Positions 33,466 through 41,155 of a DNA stretch of 47,259 bases are shown in pieces (position 1 is the stretch's first letter; each line of letters opens with the position of its first letter). The notes below the pieces were generated by a model that worked only from the letters and a program-made list of their open reading frames with translations, ran no database searches and was not told the origin of the DNA. The translations under genes and the position numbers were made by a program. The stretch spans positions 1-47,259 of the forward strand of contig CAMIKG010000039.1 of NCBI GenBank assembly GCA_946221915.1, given 5' to 3'. Origin of the DNA: an uncultured Erwinia sp. Its GTDB lineage: Bacteria; Pseudomonadota; Gammaproteobacteria; Enterobacterales; Enterobacteriaceae.

Positions 33466-33468
33466 TCC
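33376..33468 (+). repeat. Palindromic intergenic repeat, copy D, inside the opgE 3' end
   Basis: Same orientation as copy A. Arms: GGGG (33401-33404) with CCCC (33459-33462); CACCCCG (33409-33415) with CGGGGTG (33449-33455); CTCCG with CGGAG around the CAAG loop. The middle arm differs from copies B and C at three positions on each side, yet still pairs perfectly. It is translated as the end of opgE. Confidence 0.88.
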
Positions 33469-33527
33469 CGGGCCACAATGTTGTCTGCGGGAGAGTACAG
33501 ATGACAATGATGCCAGGCACAGTAGCC

Positions 33528-33561
33528 AAAAAAAATCCGCCACAAGGGCGGATTTTTTTTT
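33528..33561. terminator. Bidirectional terminator opgE/ompX
   Basis: ATCCGCC-ACAAG-GGCGGAT with seven As before and eight Ts after, between convergent genes. Confidence 0.93.
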
Positions 33562-33589
33562 CGCGAATATCGCGCAGGGGTCAGCTAAA

Positions 33590-34102
33590 TTAGAAGCTGT
33601 AACCCACACCAGCAACCCAGGTGCCGATGTCAACACTGCGGATACGGCTCTGCTCGTAACCCACGTCCAGAGCAACGTTCTGGATTGGGTTGAACTGCAG
33701 ACCAGCACCGTAGGTGAAGCCGTAGTCGCTACCGTCGTAACGTTCGCTACGATCGTCAGCATTGGCGTTAACTTTACCGTAGCCCACACCTACAACACCG
33801 TAGATGCTCGCCCAGTCGTTGAAACGGTATGCAGGACCACCAGTGATGCTGTAGTACTGACCTTTGCTATAGAAACCGTCTTCGCTCTGGTTCTTTTCGG
33901 TGTAGGTGAAAGAACCGATCCAACCCAGTGGATCGCTGCCGTTTTCGTAGCGATATTTCAGGTTGAAGCCGTTAGCTTTGTTTACAACGCCCTGAGCGTC
34001 GCTCTGTGCGTAACCTGCGGATACAGTGCTCTGCGCCATGGCGGAACCTGCAGAAACAGCCAGTACGCAAGCCAGTGCTGAAAGACATGCAATTTTTTTC
34101 AT
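33590..34102 (-). CDS. ompX: Outer-membrane protein OmpX
   Basis: A 170-residue eight-stranded beta-barrel of the OmpX/Ail family (E. coli 171). The signal peptide is about 1-23 (ending AMA-Q). Family blocks are STVSAGYAQSDAQG, FNLKYRYENG, PLGWIGSFTYTEKNQ, DWASIYGVVGVGYGK, YGAGLQFNPIQNVALDVGYEQSRIRSVDIGTWVAGVGYSF. The terminal Phe is the usual barrel-assembly signal. The long N-terminal addition of the full ORF was dropped; MKKIACLSALA at 34102, with GAGGTGGTT upstream, is the true start. In E. coli it helps adhesion and envelope homeostasis. Confidence 0.95.
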   Translation of the reverse strand: MKKIACLSALACVLAVSAGSAMAQSTVSAGYAQSDAQGVVNKANGFNLKYRYENGSDPLGWIGSFTYTEKNQSEDGFYSKGQYYSITGGPAYRFNDWASIYGVVGVGYGKVNANADDRSERYDGSDYGFTYGAGLQFNPIQNVALDVGYEQSRIRSVDIGTWVAGVGYSF

Positions 34103-34467
34103 AACCACCTCAAATGTGAAACTACTTATCTCCTGACAACGCTTCGAAATATAACAAAAAACAGCAAGAAACTCTGCCCGGAAATTGTTGTCTAACACAA
34201 TGTTTGGTGTAACAGAACGTTAATGAAGTTTTGTATGTCATTCATTTTCCTTATAATTATTATTACAATTCGATGAACGTTCTCTCCAGTAAAAAATGGC
34301 TCATTGAGATAATTCTTAATCCATCCTGACATTTATTTACCTGAATCGACCTGTTTTGACGCTTCTCGCTAACATTTTTTCCGCCTGCGCAGGTTTTTTC
34401 TCTGCGACCTCCATTACACTGTCGTCTGATGTCACCAATCCGATGGAATTTAAGGCAGGTTTACAGG
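34103..34467. other. ompX-rhtA divergent intergenic region
   Basis: This 365-bp AT-rich gap carries the ompX leader and promoter on the left strand and the rhtA promoter on the right. A short hydrophobic reading frame near 34356-34440 is part of a frame overlapping rhtA and has no support as a gene. I could not place regulator sites with confidence. Confidence 0.4.
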
Positions 34468-35364
34468 ATGTCGTCCCCACAAAAGCAGCCCTCACTCTGG
34501 CTGCCTCTTCTGGTTCTTCTTATCGCCATGACGTCGATTCAGGGCAGCGCCTCGCTGGCGAAAACGCTGTTCCCGGTCGTCGGCGCTCCTGGTATCACGG
34601 CCCTGCGTCTCGGCCTGGGCACGCTGATTCTGTGCGTGATTTTCAAGCCATGGCGACTGCGCTTTCGCCCGCAACAACGCCTGCCGCTGCTGATGTATGG
34701 TCTTGCGCTGGGCGGCATGAATTACATGTTCTACCTTTCTTTGCGCACCGTGCCGCTGGGGATCGCCGTGGCGCTGGAGTTTACCGGCCCGCTGACCCTT
34801 GCGCTGCTGGGCTCGCGTCGCCTGCTGGATTTCGTCTGGGTCGCGCTCGCGGTGCTCGGATTGTGGTTTCTGCTGCCGCTGGGGCACGATATCTCCAGTG
34901 TTGACCCACTGGGGGCTGCACTGGCGGTCGGCGCGGGCGCCTGCTGGGCGCTGTATATTGTCGCCGGACAAAAAGCCGGGGCAGAGCACGGTCCGGCCAC
35001 AGTGGCTGCAGGCTCGGTGATCGCCGCTCTGGTATTTGTACCGGTTGGCCTCAGCTTTGCCGACAGCGGCATCTGGCAGCTGTCACTGATCCCGGCGGCC
35101 ATCGCGATTGCGATTTTATCCAGCGCACTGCCCTACTCGCTGGAGATGATCGCGCTGACACGCCTGCCCGCCCGTACTTTTGGCACCATGATGAGCCTGG
35201 AACCGGCGATGGCAGCGCTTTCCGGCATGCTGTTTCTGGGTGAGGTGCTGACGCTGGTGCAGTGGCTGGCGCTGCTGGCGATCATTGGCGCATCAATTGG
35301 CGCAACGCTTACCCTGCGGCCGAAAAAAACGAAAATTGAGGCCGTGAACGATATTCGCGAATAA
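34468..35364 (+). CDS. rhtA: Threonine/homoserine exporter RhtA
   Basis: A 298-residue inner-membrane exporter of the EamA/DMT family (E. coli RhtA 295) with ten helices in two repeats. It sends out threonine and homoserine and lowers their inhibitory build-up. Matching blocks are SIQGSASLAKTLFPVVGAPGITALRL (~20-45), PLGIAVALEFTGPL, GQKAGAEHGPATVAAGS and SSALPYSLEMIALTRLPARTFGTMMSLEPAMAALSG. The start at 34468 (MSSPQKQ) follows AGGTTTACAGG; upstream in-frame residues are not conserved. It is followed by a perfect terminator and sits next to ompX, as in E. coli. Confidence 0.93.
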   Translation: MSSPQKQPSLWLPLLVLLIAMTSIQGSASLAKTLFPVVGAPGITALRLGLGTLILCVIFKPWRLRFRPQQRLPLLMYGLALGGMNYMFYLSLRTVPLGIAVALEFTGPLTLALLGSRRLLDFVWVALAVLGLWFLLPLGHDISSVDPLGAALAVGAGACWALYIVAGQKAGAEHGPATVAAGSVIAALVFVPVGLSFADSGIWQLSLIPAAIAIAILSSALPYSLEMIALTRLPARTFGTMMSLEPAMAALSGMLFLGEVLTLVQWLALLAIIGASIGATLTLRPKKTKIEAVNDIRE

Positions 35365-35382
35365 GCAGGGTTTTCATCCGAT

Positions 35383-35415
35383 AATATTCAGCTCGTCAGC
35401 GGGCTGAATATTTTT
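35383..35415 (+). terminator. Terminator of rhtA
   Basis: AATATTCAGC (35383-35392) and GCTGAATATT (35403-35412) pair perfectly, followed by a T-run. Confidence 0.88.
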
Positions 35416-35563
35416 CAATATATTTCAACTTGTATGACGATTATATTTCACCGTTGTGTTACATAAATAAAAACCCTGCTTAAATCAAATGCATCACATG
35501 CAGAAAGCGAATGATAAATATTCTCACTAACACTATCACTCATATTTTAATTCAGAGCTGACA

Positions 35564-35600
35564 ACAGGTTATCGCTATCTGACTAATAGGCAGCAACGTT
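35564..35600 (+). promoter_or_regulatory. OxyR-like site upstream of dps
   Basis: ACAG-N7-CTAT-N7-ATAG-N7-CGTT fits the four-part OxyR motif; the two middle quarters (35575-35578 and 35586-35589) are perfect. It ends just before the predicted dps -35 region. OxyR activation of dps is established in E. coli. Confidence 0.6.
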
Positions 35601-35623
35601 ACTGCAGGATTTAAAACCGGTGC

Positions 35624-35629
35624 TATACT
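35624..35629 (+). promoter_or_regulatory. dps promoter -10, RpoS-like
   Basis: TATACT within GCTATACTT has the C at -13 typical of RpoS promoters and a poor -35. The start of transcription would be about 35636, giving a leader of about 38 nt. Confidence 0.6.
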
Positions 35630-35673
35630 TATTTCCATCTTATTCAGGCAACCACATTAAGAGGATATTAATG

Positions 35674-36177
35674 ATGAGTACCGCAAAACTGGTTAAAGCA
35701 AAAGCGTCCGATCTGATTTACACCCGTAATGACACGTCAGACAAAGACAAAAAAGCCACTATCGAGGTGCTCAACCGTCTGGTCACTGAGTTAGTTGATC
35801 TGTCACTGATCACCAAGCAGGCGCACTGGAACATGCGCGGCGCTAACTTTATCGCTGTACATGAGATGCTGGACGGTTTCCGCACCGCGATCAACGAGCA
35901 CCAGGACACCGTGGCTGAGCGTGTGGTGCAACTGGGCGGAACCGCACTGGGCACCACTCAGGTGGTTAATGCCAAGACCCCACTGAAGAGCTACCCGCTG
36001 GACATCCACAGCGTGCAGGATCACCTGAAAGCGCTGGCCGATCGTTACGCCATCGTGGCAAACGACCTGCGTAAAGCTATCAGTGAAGTGCCGGATGAAG
36101 ACAGTGCCGATATCTTCACCGCCGCGTCACGCGATCTGGATAAGTTCCTGTGGTTCATTGAGTCTAATATCGAGTAA
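35674..36177 (+). CDS. dps: DNA-protecting ferritin-like protein Dps
   Basis: A 167-residue protein, the same length as E. coli Dps, that forms a dodecamer, oxidises ferrous iron with hydrogen peroxide and packs DNA in starved cells. The lysine-rich N-terminal tail (MSTAKLVKAKASD) binds DNA. The ferroxidase ligands lie in SLITKQAHWNMRGANFIAVHEMLDGFRTA (His and Asp/Glu residues, ~43-71). The C-terminus FLWFIESNIE is identical to E. coli. Two adjacent ATGs exist; the second (35674) gives the E. coli start and suits GAGGATATTA. An OxyR-like site and an RpoS-like -10 lie upstream. Confidence 0.96.
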   Translation: MSTAKLVKAKASDLIYTRNDTSDKDKKATIEVLNRLVTELVDLSLITKQAHWNMRGANFIAVHEMLDGFRTAINEHQDTVAERVVQLGGTALGTTQVVNAKTPLKSYPLDIHSVQDHLKALADRYAIVANDLRKAISEVPDEDSADIFTAASRDLDKFLWFIESNIE

Positions 36178-36187
36178 CACGCCTTCC

Positions 36188-36209
36188 AGCGGCGGCATCA
36201 GCCGCCGCT
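36188..36209 (+). terminator. Terminator hairpin of dps
   Basis: AGCGGCGGC (36188-36196) pairs with GCCGCCGCT (36201-36209) around ATCA. An AT-rich but not pure T tail follows. Confidence 0.7.
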
Positions 36210-36338
36210 ATTAGTATTAATTTTCAGTGATTCCAGCAGAAAATTGATCTTCTTAACATATTCTCAACTATCCTGTTCCTCGTTCCCCCGATTTAATGCT
36301 TTAGTAATTGCCGGACCGCTGCACCACAATGATCTCGA

Positions 36339-36355
36339 TGCACTATTTTGGTGCT
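36339..36355 (+). promoter_or_regulatory. NtrC-type enhancer site upstream of glnH
   Basis: TGCACTA-TTT-TGGTGCT matches the 17-bp NtrC consensus TGCACCA-N3-TGGTGCA with two changes. Further half-sites lie at 36320-36326 (TGCACCA) and 36362-36368 (TGGTGCG). It is about 100 bp upstream of the sigma54-like element. Confidence 0.75.
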
Positions 36356-36438
36356 TCATTTTGGTGCGCAGCACGCAAAGCTAAAGATTAGGTTTCCCAT
36401 GGATGGATTAACTCGCTGTTTTTAAAGAAAATGAAAAG

Positions 36439-36455
36439 TTGGCATAGATTTTTCA
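36439..36455 (+). promoter_or_regulatory. Sigma54-like promoter of glnHPQ
   Basis: TTGGCATAGATTTTTCA carries the -24 TTGGCA block at the right distance from a -12 block. The normal -12 GC is TC here. The start would lie near 36466, about 45 nt before glnH. Confidence 0.6.
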
Positions 36456-36513
36456 TATGGCAGCGGGCAACACAACAACGGGGTCTGCCCCGACTCAGGA
36501 TAAGGATAAGATG

Positions 36514-37260
36514 ATGAAGTCGATTTTGAAGGTTTCTCTTGCCGCGCTGACGCTGGCATTCGCTGTTTCTTCCACTGCTGCAGACAAAAAGCTGATCGTT
36601 GCAACCGACACCGCATTCGTTCCGTTTGAATTCAAACAGGGTGACAAATACGTCGGTTTCGATATCGACCTGTGGGACGCAATCGCTAAAGAACTGAAGC
36701 TGAGCTATGAACTGAAGCCTATGGACTTCAGCGGCATCATTCCTGCACTGCAAACCAAAAACGTTGACCTGGCGCTGGCCGGTATCACCATCACCGACGA
36801 GCGTAAAAAGGCGATCGACTTCTCCGAAGGCTACTACAAAAGCGGCCTGCTGGTGATGGTAAAAGCCAACAATAATGATGTGAAAAGCGTTAAAGATCTC
36901 GACGGTAAAGTCGTCGCTGTGAAAAGCGGCACCGGCTCCGTGGATTACGCGAAAGCCAACATCAAAACCAAAGATCTGCGTCAGTTCCCGAACATCGATA
37001 ACGCCTACATGGAGTTAGGCACTAACCGTGCCGATGCGGTACTGCACGATACGCCAAACATCCTGTACTTCATCAGCACTGCCGGCAAAGGTCAGTTCAA
37101 AACCGTAGGTGAGTCACTGGAAGCTCAGCAGTATGGCATCGCGTTCCCGAAAAAGAGCGACGAACTGCGTGAAAAAGTGAACGGCGCGCTGAAAACCCTG
37201 CGCGACAACGGCACCTATAACACCATCTACAAAAAATGGTTCGGTACTGAGCCTAAATAA
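36514..37260 (+). CDS. glnH: Glutamine-binding periplasmic protein GlnH
   Basis: A 248-residue binding protein, the same length as E. coli GlnH and nearly identical. The signal peptide is about 1-22 (ending TAA), then DKKLIVATDTAFVPFEFKQGDKYVGFDIDLW. Ligand-contact regions are visible in LALAGITITDERKKAIDFS and VAVKSGTGSVDYAK. It binds glutamine in the periplasm for GlnPQ. Two adjacent ATGs exist; the second (36514) gives the E. coli start. A hairpin follows within the operon, and NtrC/sigma54-type elements precede it. Confidence 0.97.
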   Translation: MKSILKVSLAALTLAFAVSSTAADKKLIVATDTAFVPFEFKQGDKYVGFDIDLWDAIAKELKLSYELKPMDFSGIIPALQTKNVDLALAGITITDERKKAIDFSEGYYKSGLLVMVKANNNDVKSVKDLDGKVVAVKSGTGSVDYAKANIKTKDLRQFPNIDNAYMELGTNRADAVLHDTPNILYFISTAGKGQFKTVGESLEAQQYGIAFPKKSDELREKVNGALKTLRDNGTYNTIYKKWFGTEPK

Positions 37261-37289
37261 TAATTTAAAATAACCCGCGTGGTTTGACT

Positions 37290-37315
37290 TGCAGGGACGG
37301 CATTGCGTCCCTGCA
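37290..37315 (+). other. Intercistronic hairpin glnH-glnP
   Basis: TGCAGGGACG (37290-37299) pairs perfectly with CGTCCCTGCA (37306-37315), followed by CTTTT. It probably acts as a leaky terminator or mRNA 3' protector, so that the binding protein is made in excess. Confidence 0.7.
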
Positions 37316-37360
37316 CTTTTCCATTTCAACAAAAATGTTTTTCGTTCAGGAGTAAGTATC

Positions 37361-38020
37361 ATGCAGTTCGACTGGAGCGCCATCTGGCCAGCTCTGCCTA
37401 TTTTGCTGGAAGGCGCCAAAATGACCCTGTGGATTTCGGTCCTCGGTCTGGTTGGCGGCCTGATTATCGGCCTGGTCGCCGGTTTTGCCCGCGCCTACGG
37501 CGGCTGGATTTCCAGCAACATCGCGCTGGTGTTTATTGAGCTGATTCGCGGTACGCCAATTGTGGTGCAGGTGATGTTTATCTACTTCGCCCTGCCCATG
37601 GCCTTTACCGACCTGCGTATCGATCCCTTCAGCGCCGCAGTGGTCACCATCATGATTAACTCCGGCGCGTATATCGCTGAAATCACCCGCGGCGCCGTGC
37701 TGTCCATCAACAAAGGTTTCCGCGAAGCGGGACTGGCGCTGGGCCTGTCGCGCCGTGAAACGCTGCGCTACGTGATTATGCCGCTGGCGCTGCGCCGTAT
37801 GCTGCCGCCGCTGGGCAACCAGTGGATTGTCAGTATCAAAGATACCTCCCTGTTTATCGTGATTGGCGTGGCGGAACTGACGCGCCAGGGACAGGAAATT
37901 ATTGCGGGTAACTTCCGTGCGCTGGAGATCTGGAGTGCGGTTGCGGTTATCTATCTGTTTATTACGCTGGTGCTGAGTTTCGTTCTGCGTCGCATTGAAA
38001 AAAGGATGAAAATCCTGTGA
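37361..38020 (+). CDS. glnP: Glutamine ABC transporter permease GlnP
   Basis: A 219-residue inner-membrane permease (E. coli 219) with five helices, acting as a homodimer with GlnQ. It starts MQFDWSAIWPALPILLEGAKMTLWIS. The His/Glu/Gln permease blocks ELIRGTPIVVQVMFIYFALP (~58-77), the EAA loop FREAGLALGLSRRETLRYVIMPLALRRMLPPLGNQW (~122-157) and IKDTSLFIVIGVAELT are intact. The start at 37361 follows TCAGGAGTAAGTATC; upstream in-frame codons are inside the intercistronic hairpin and are excluded. It overlaps glnQ by four bases. Confidence 0.96.
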   Translation: MQFDWSAIWPALPILLEGAKMTLWISVLGLVGGLIIGLVAGFARAYGGWISSNIALVFIELIRGTPIVVQVMFIYFALPMAFTDLRIDPFSAAVVTIMINSGAYIAEITRGAVLSINKGFREAGLALGLSRRETLRYVIMPLALRRMLPPLGNQWIVSIKDTSLFIVIGVAELTRQGQEIIAGNFRALEIWSAVAVIYLFITLVLSFVLRRIEKRMKIL

Positions 38021-38739
38021 TTGAGTTTAAAAACGTATCCAAGCACTTTGGTCAGACTCAGGTGCTGCATGACATCGACCTGAAGATCAACCAGGGCGAA
38101 GTGGTGGTGATTATCGGCCCCAGCGGCTCCGGTAAATCCACCCTGCTGCGCTGCATCAACAAACTGGAAGAGATCACCAGCGGCGAACTGATTGTCGATG
38201 GCCTGAAAGTGAACGATCCGAAAGTGGATGAGCGTCTGATTCGTCAGGAAGCGGGCATGGTGTTTCAGCAGTTCCATCTGTTCCCGCAGATGAGCGCGCT
38301 GGACAACGTGGCTTTCGGCCCGATTCGCGTCCGTGGCGCGAAGAAGGAAGATGCCCAGAAGCTGGCGAAAGAGCTGCTGGCGAAGGTCGGTCTCGCCGAG
38401 CGCGCGCACCACTTCCCGTCTGAACTTTCCGGCGGTCAGCAGCAGCGTGTGGCGATTGCCCGTGCGCTGGCGGTGAAACCGAAGATGATGCTGTTCGATG
38501 AACCAACCTCGGCGCTCGACCCGGAACTGCGTCACGAAGTGCTGAAAGTGATGCAGGACCTCGCCGAAGAAGGCATGACCATGGTGATTGTGACCCATGA
38601 AGTCGGCTTCGCGCAGAAGGTGGCATCACGTCTGATCTTTATCGATAAAGGCCGCATTGCGGAGGATGGTGACCCGGATACCCTGATCACCAACCCACCG
38701 AGCGCGCGCCTGCGTGAGTTCCTGCAGCACGTCTCCTGA
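38017..38739 (+). CDS. glnQ: Glutamine ABC transporter ATPase GlnQ
   Basis: A 240-residue cytoplasmic ATPase (E. coli 240) that drives glutamine uptake. Walker A GPSGSGKS is at 34-41, the Q-loop at VFQQFHLFPQMSALDN, signature LSGGQQQR at about 134-141, Walker B MMLFDEPTSALDPE at about 154-167 and the switch His in VTHEVG. The start is GTG at 38017, overlapping the glnP stop (GTGA), with AAAGGATGAAAATCCT as ribosome site; the coupling suits equal amounts of the two subunits. It is the last gene of glnHPQ. Confidence 0.96.
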   Translation: MIEFKNVSKHFGQTQVLHDIDLKINQGEVVVIIGPSGSGKSTLLRCINKLEEITSGELIVDGLKVNDPKVDERLIRQEAGMVFQQFHLFPQMSALDNVAFGPIRVRGAKKEDAQKLAKELLAKVGLAERAHHFPSELSGGQQQRVAIARALAVKPKMMLFDEPTSALDPELRHEVLKVMQDLAEEGMTMVIVTHEVGFAQKVASRLIFIDKGRIAEDGDPDTLITNPPSARLREFLQHVS

Positions 38740-38748
38740 TGCTCTGCC

Positions 38749-38773
38749 CTCTCCCCCACGCTGTGGGGGAGAG
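38749..38773. repeat. C-rich/G-rich hairpin, copy 2
   Basis: CTCTCCCCCAC (38749-38759) pairs perfectly with GTGGGGGAGAG (38763-38773) around GCT, ten bases after the glnQ stop codon. It lacks a T-run. Related hairpins lie at 9144-9169 and 47178-47202. Confidence 0.7.
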
Positions 38774-38830
38774 TCAGTTTCAGCCTAATCCCAAAAACCC
38801 GCCTTTCCTCTCCGATATCACCAGCCCCGC

Positions 38831-38836
38831 TATACT
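38831..38836 (+). promoter_or_regulatory. ybiO promoter -10, RpoS-like
   Basis: TATACT within GCTATACTT, with no clear -35. It is the same nine-base string as at the dps promoter. The start of transcription would be near 38843, about 36 nt before the ATG. Confidence 0.5.
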
Positions 38837-38878
38837 TGGTTGTCGACGCTGTTTTTCGTGCCGCAACAGGAGGATACA

Positions 38879-41152
38879 ATGCTGGCTCACTCCCGAAGAT
38901 TGGTCTGCCACTGGTTTTTACTGCTGATACTGCTGGCTGGCATCACTCCGCAGACGCAGGCCGTGTCGCTGCCAGCCGCTGCCGTTGCCGCCCAGCAAAC
39001 TCAGCAAAACCCGTCCGGCGAGGCCAGCGCAGAGCAGCCGAGCGTCGGGGAGAAGCGCGCCGCCTATGCCGCACTGGCAAATATTCTGCAGAACGAACAG
39101 TCGCGCGGCGAATTGATCGAACAGCTGCGTAATGCGGCGACCCCTTCACCGGAAAGCACTGAACCCGTGCTAACCCCACCAGCGGAAGAAGAGGAAGATA
39201 AAACCGTGCTGCAGGGTCTGACGGATGTCAGCCGCCACTACGGCACCGCCTTCGCCTCGCAGTTTGCCGAACTGCATAACAACATCCTCTCCGCGCCGCA
39301 CAAGACCTTTAATCAGCAAACCTTTTTCAATGCCGTCAGCCATTTCCTGATGCTGGCTGCGGCGCTGTTTGCTTTCTGGTGGCTGATTCGCTGGCTGGCG
39401 ATGCCGTTCTACCGTCGTATGGGACGCTGGGGGCGCGACAAAAACCGCGAACGCACCAGCTGGCTGCATCTGCCCGCCATGATCATCGCCGCGTTTATTA
39501 TCGACCTGGCATTACTGGCGCTGGCGCTGTTTACCGGCCAGTTTATGAGCGACTATCTGAATGACGGCAACCGTACCATCGCCCGTCAGCAGGGGCTGTT
39601 TCTCAATGCCTTTGCGCTGGTCGAATTCTTTAAAGCGGTGCTGCGGCTGATTTTCTGTCCGAACGTGCCGGATTTACGCCCGTTCCGCATCACCGATCAG
39701 CGGGCGCGCTACTGGAATACCCGTCTGAGCTGGCTGAGTGGCCTGATTGGTTATGGTCTGCTGGTGATTGTGCCGATTGTCAGCAACCAGATAAATCTGC
39801 AGGTGGGCGCGCTGGTCAATGTAGTGATTATGGGACTGATTACCGTCTGGGCGCTGTATCTGATTTTCCATAACCGGCGCAATATCCAGCATGAACTGGT
39901 GGCGCTGGCAAATCGCAGCATGTCGTTTTTCGCCCTGTTTATTCGCGCCTTTGCGCTGGTATGGCACTGGCTGGCCAGCGCTTACTTTGTCGTGCTGTTC
40001 TTCCTGTCACTGTTTAACCCCGGCGACAGCCTGCAGTTTATGATGTCGGCGTCGGTGCGCAGCCTGGCGATTATCGGCCTTGGCGCGCTGGTATCCGGCA
40101 TTCTCAGCCGCTGGATTGCCAAAACCATCACCCTGTCGCCCGATCTGCAGCGCCACTATCCTGAACTGCAAAAACGCGTCAATGGCTGGGTTTCGATGCT
40201 GCTGAAAATTGCCCGTATCCTGACCGTGCTGGCCGTCTCACTGATGCTGCTGAATGCCTGGCATCTGTTTGATATGTGGCTCTGGCTCACCGTCGGCGCG
40301 GGCGAGAAAATGGTGGATATTATTATTCGCGTGCTGGTGATCCTGCTGTTCTCTGCGGTGGGCTGGACGCTGCTGGCGAGTCTGATTGAGAGCCGCCTCG
40401 CCTCCGATTCTTATGGCCGCCCGCTGCCGAGCGCCCGTACCCGCACGCTGCTGACGCTGTTCCGCAATGCGCTGGCGGTGGTGATCAGTACCATCACCAT
40501 TATGATTGTGCTGTCGGAAGTGGGGGTGAATATCGCCCCGCTGCTGGCGGGCGCCGGCGCATTAGGGCTGGCGATTTCGTTCGGTTCACAAACGCTGGTC
40601 AAAGACATTATTACCGGCGTGTTTATCCAGTTTGAGAACGGCATGAATACCGGCGACCTGGTTACCATCGGCGCGATCACCGGCACCGTAGAGCGTATGT
40701 CAATTCGTTCAGTTGGCGTACGCCAGGATACCGGCGCTTACCATATTATCCCGTGGTCTTCGATCACCACCTTCGCTAACTTTGTGCGCGGCATCGGCTC
40801 GTTTGTCGCCAACTACGATGTCGATCGCAATGAAGACAGTGAAAAAGTGAACGCCACGCTGCAGGGGGCCGTGAAGGAACTGATGGAGAAAGAGGAGATC
40901 CGCGCGCTGGTGATTGGCGAACCGTCATTTGCCGGGCTGGTTGGCCTGACCAACCAGGCGTTTACCGTACGCGTCTCCTTCACCACCCAGCCGCTGAAGC
41001 AGTGGACAGTACGCTTTGCGCTGGATGATATGGTGAAAAAGCACTTCGACGCCGCCGGGATTAAAGCGCCGCGCCAGACAGTGCAGGTACTGCAGACCGG
41101 CACCGACGTCAATGGCGCGGCGGGCGCGGGCGCACTGAGCGCCCCGGAGTAA
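38879..41152 (+). CDS. ybiO: MscS-family mechanosensitive channel YbiO
   Basis: A 757-residue inner-membrane channel of the MscS family (E. coli YbiO 741). A signal peptide (about 1-35) and a Gln/Ala/Glu-rich periplasmic segment (~36-120) lead into many helices. The conserved pore and beta-domain section runs from about 540: NIAPLLAGAGALGLAISFGSQTLVKDIITGVFIQFENGMNTGDLVTIG. It protects cells from sudden osmotic downshift. The start at 38879 follows CAGGAGGATACA and puts the signal peptide at residue 1. Its stop lies three bases from that of the convergent rlmF, with no terminator between. Confidence 0.92.
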   Translation: MLAHSRRLVCHWFLLLILLAGITPQTQAVSLPAAAVAAQQTQQNPSGEASAEQPSVGEKRAAYAALANILQNEQSRGELIEQLRNAATPSPESTEPVLTPPAEEEEDKTVLQGLTDVSRHYGTAFASQFAELHNNILSAPHKTFNQQTFFNAVSHFLMLAAALFAFWWLIRWLAMPFYRRMGRWGRDKNRERTSWLHLPAMIIAAFIIDLALLALALFTGQFMSDYLNDGNRTIARQQGLFLNAFALVEFFKAVLRLIFCPNVPDLRPFRITDQRARYWNTRLSWLSGLIGYGLLVIVPIVSNQINLQVGALVNVVIMGLITVWALYLIFHNRRNIQHELVALANRSMSFFALFIRAFALVWHWLASAYFVVLFFLSLFNPGDSLQFMMSASVRSLAIIGLGALVSGILSRWIAKTITLSPDLQRHYPELQKRVNGWVSMLLKIARILTVLAVSLMLLNAWHLFDMWLWLTVGAGEKMVDIIIRVLVILLFSAVGWTLLASLIESRLASDSYGRPLPSARTRTLLTLFRNALAVVISTITIMIVLSEVGVNIAPLLAGAGALGLAISFGSQTLVKDIITGVFIQFENGMNTGDLVTIGAITGTVERMSIRSVGVRQDTGAYHIIPWSSITTFANFVRGIGSFVANYDVDRNEDSEKVNATLQGAVKELMEKEEIRALVIGEPSFAGLVGLTNQAFTVRVSFTTQPLKQWTVRFALDDMVKKHFDAAGIKAPRQTVQVLQTGTDVNGAAGAGALSAPE

Positions 41153-41155
41153 AGC

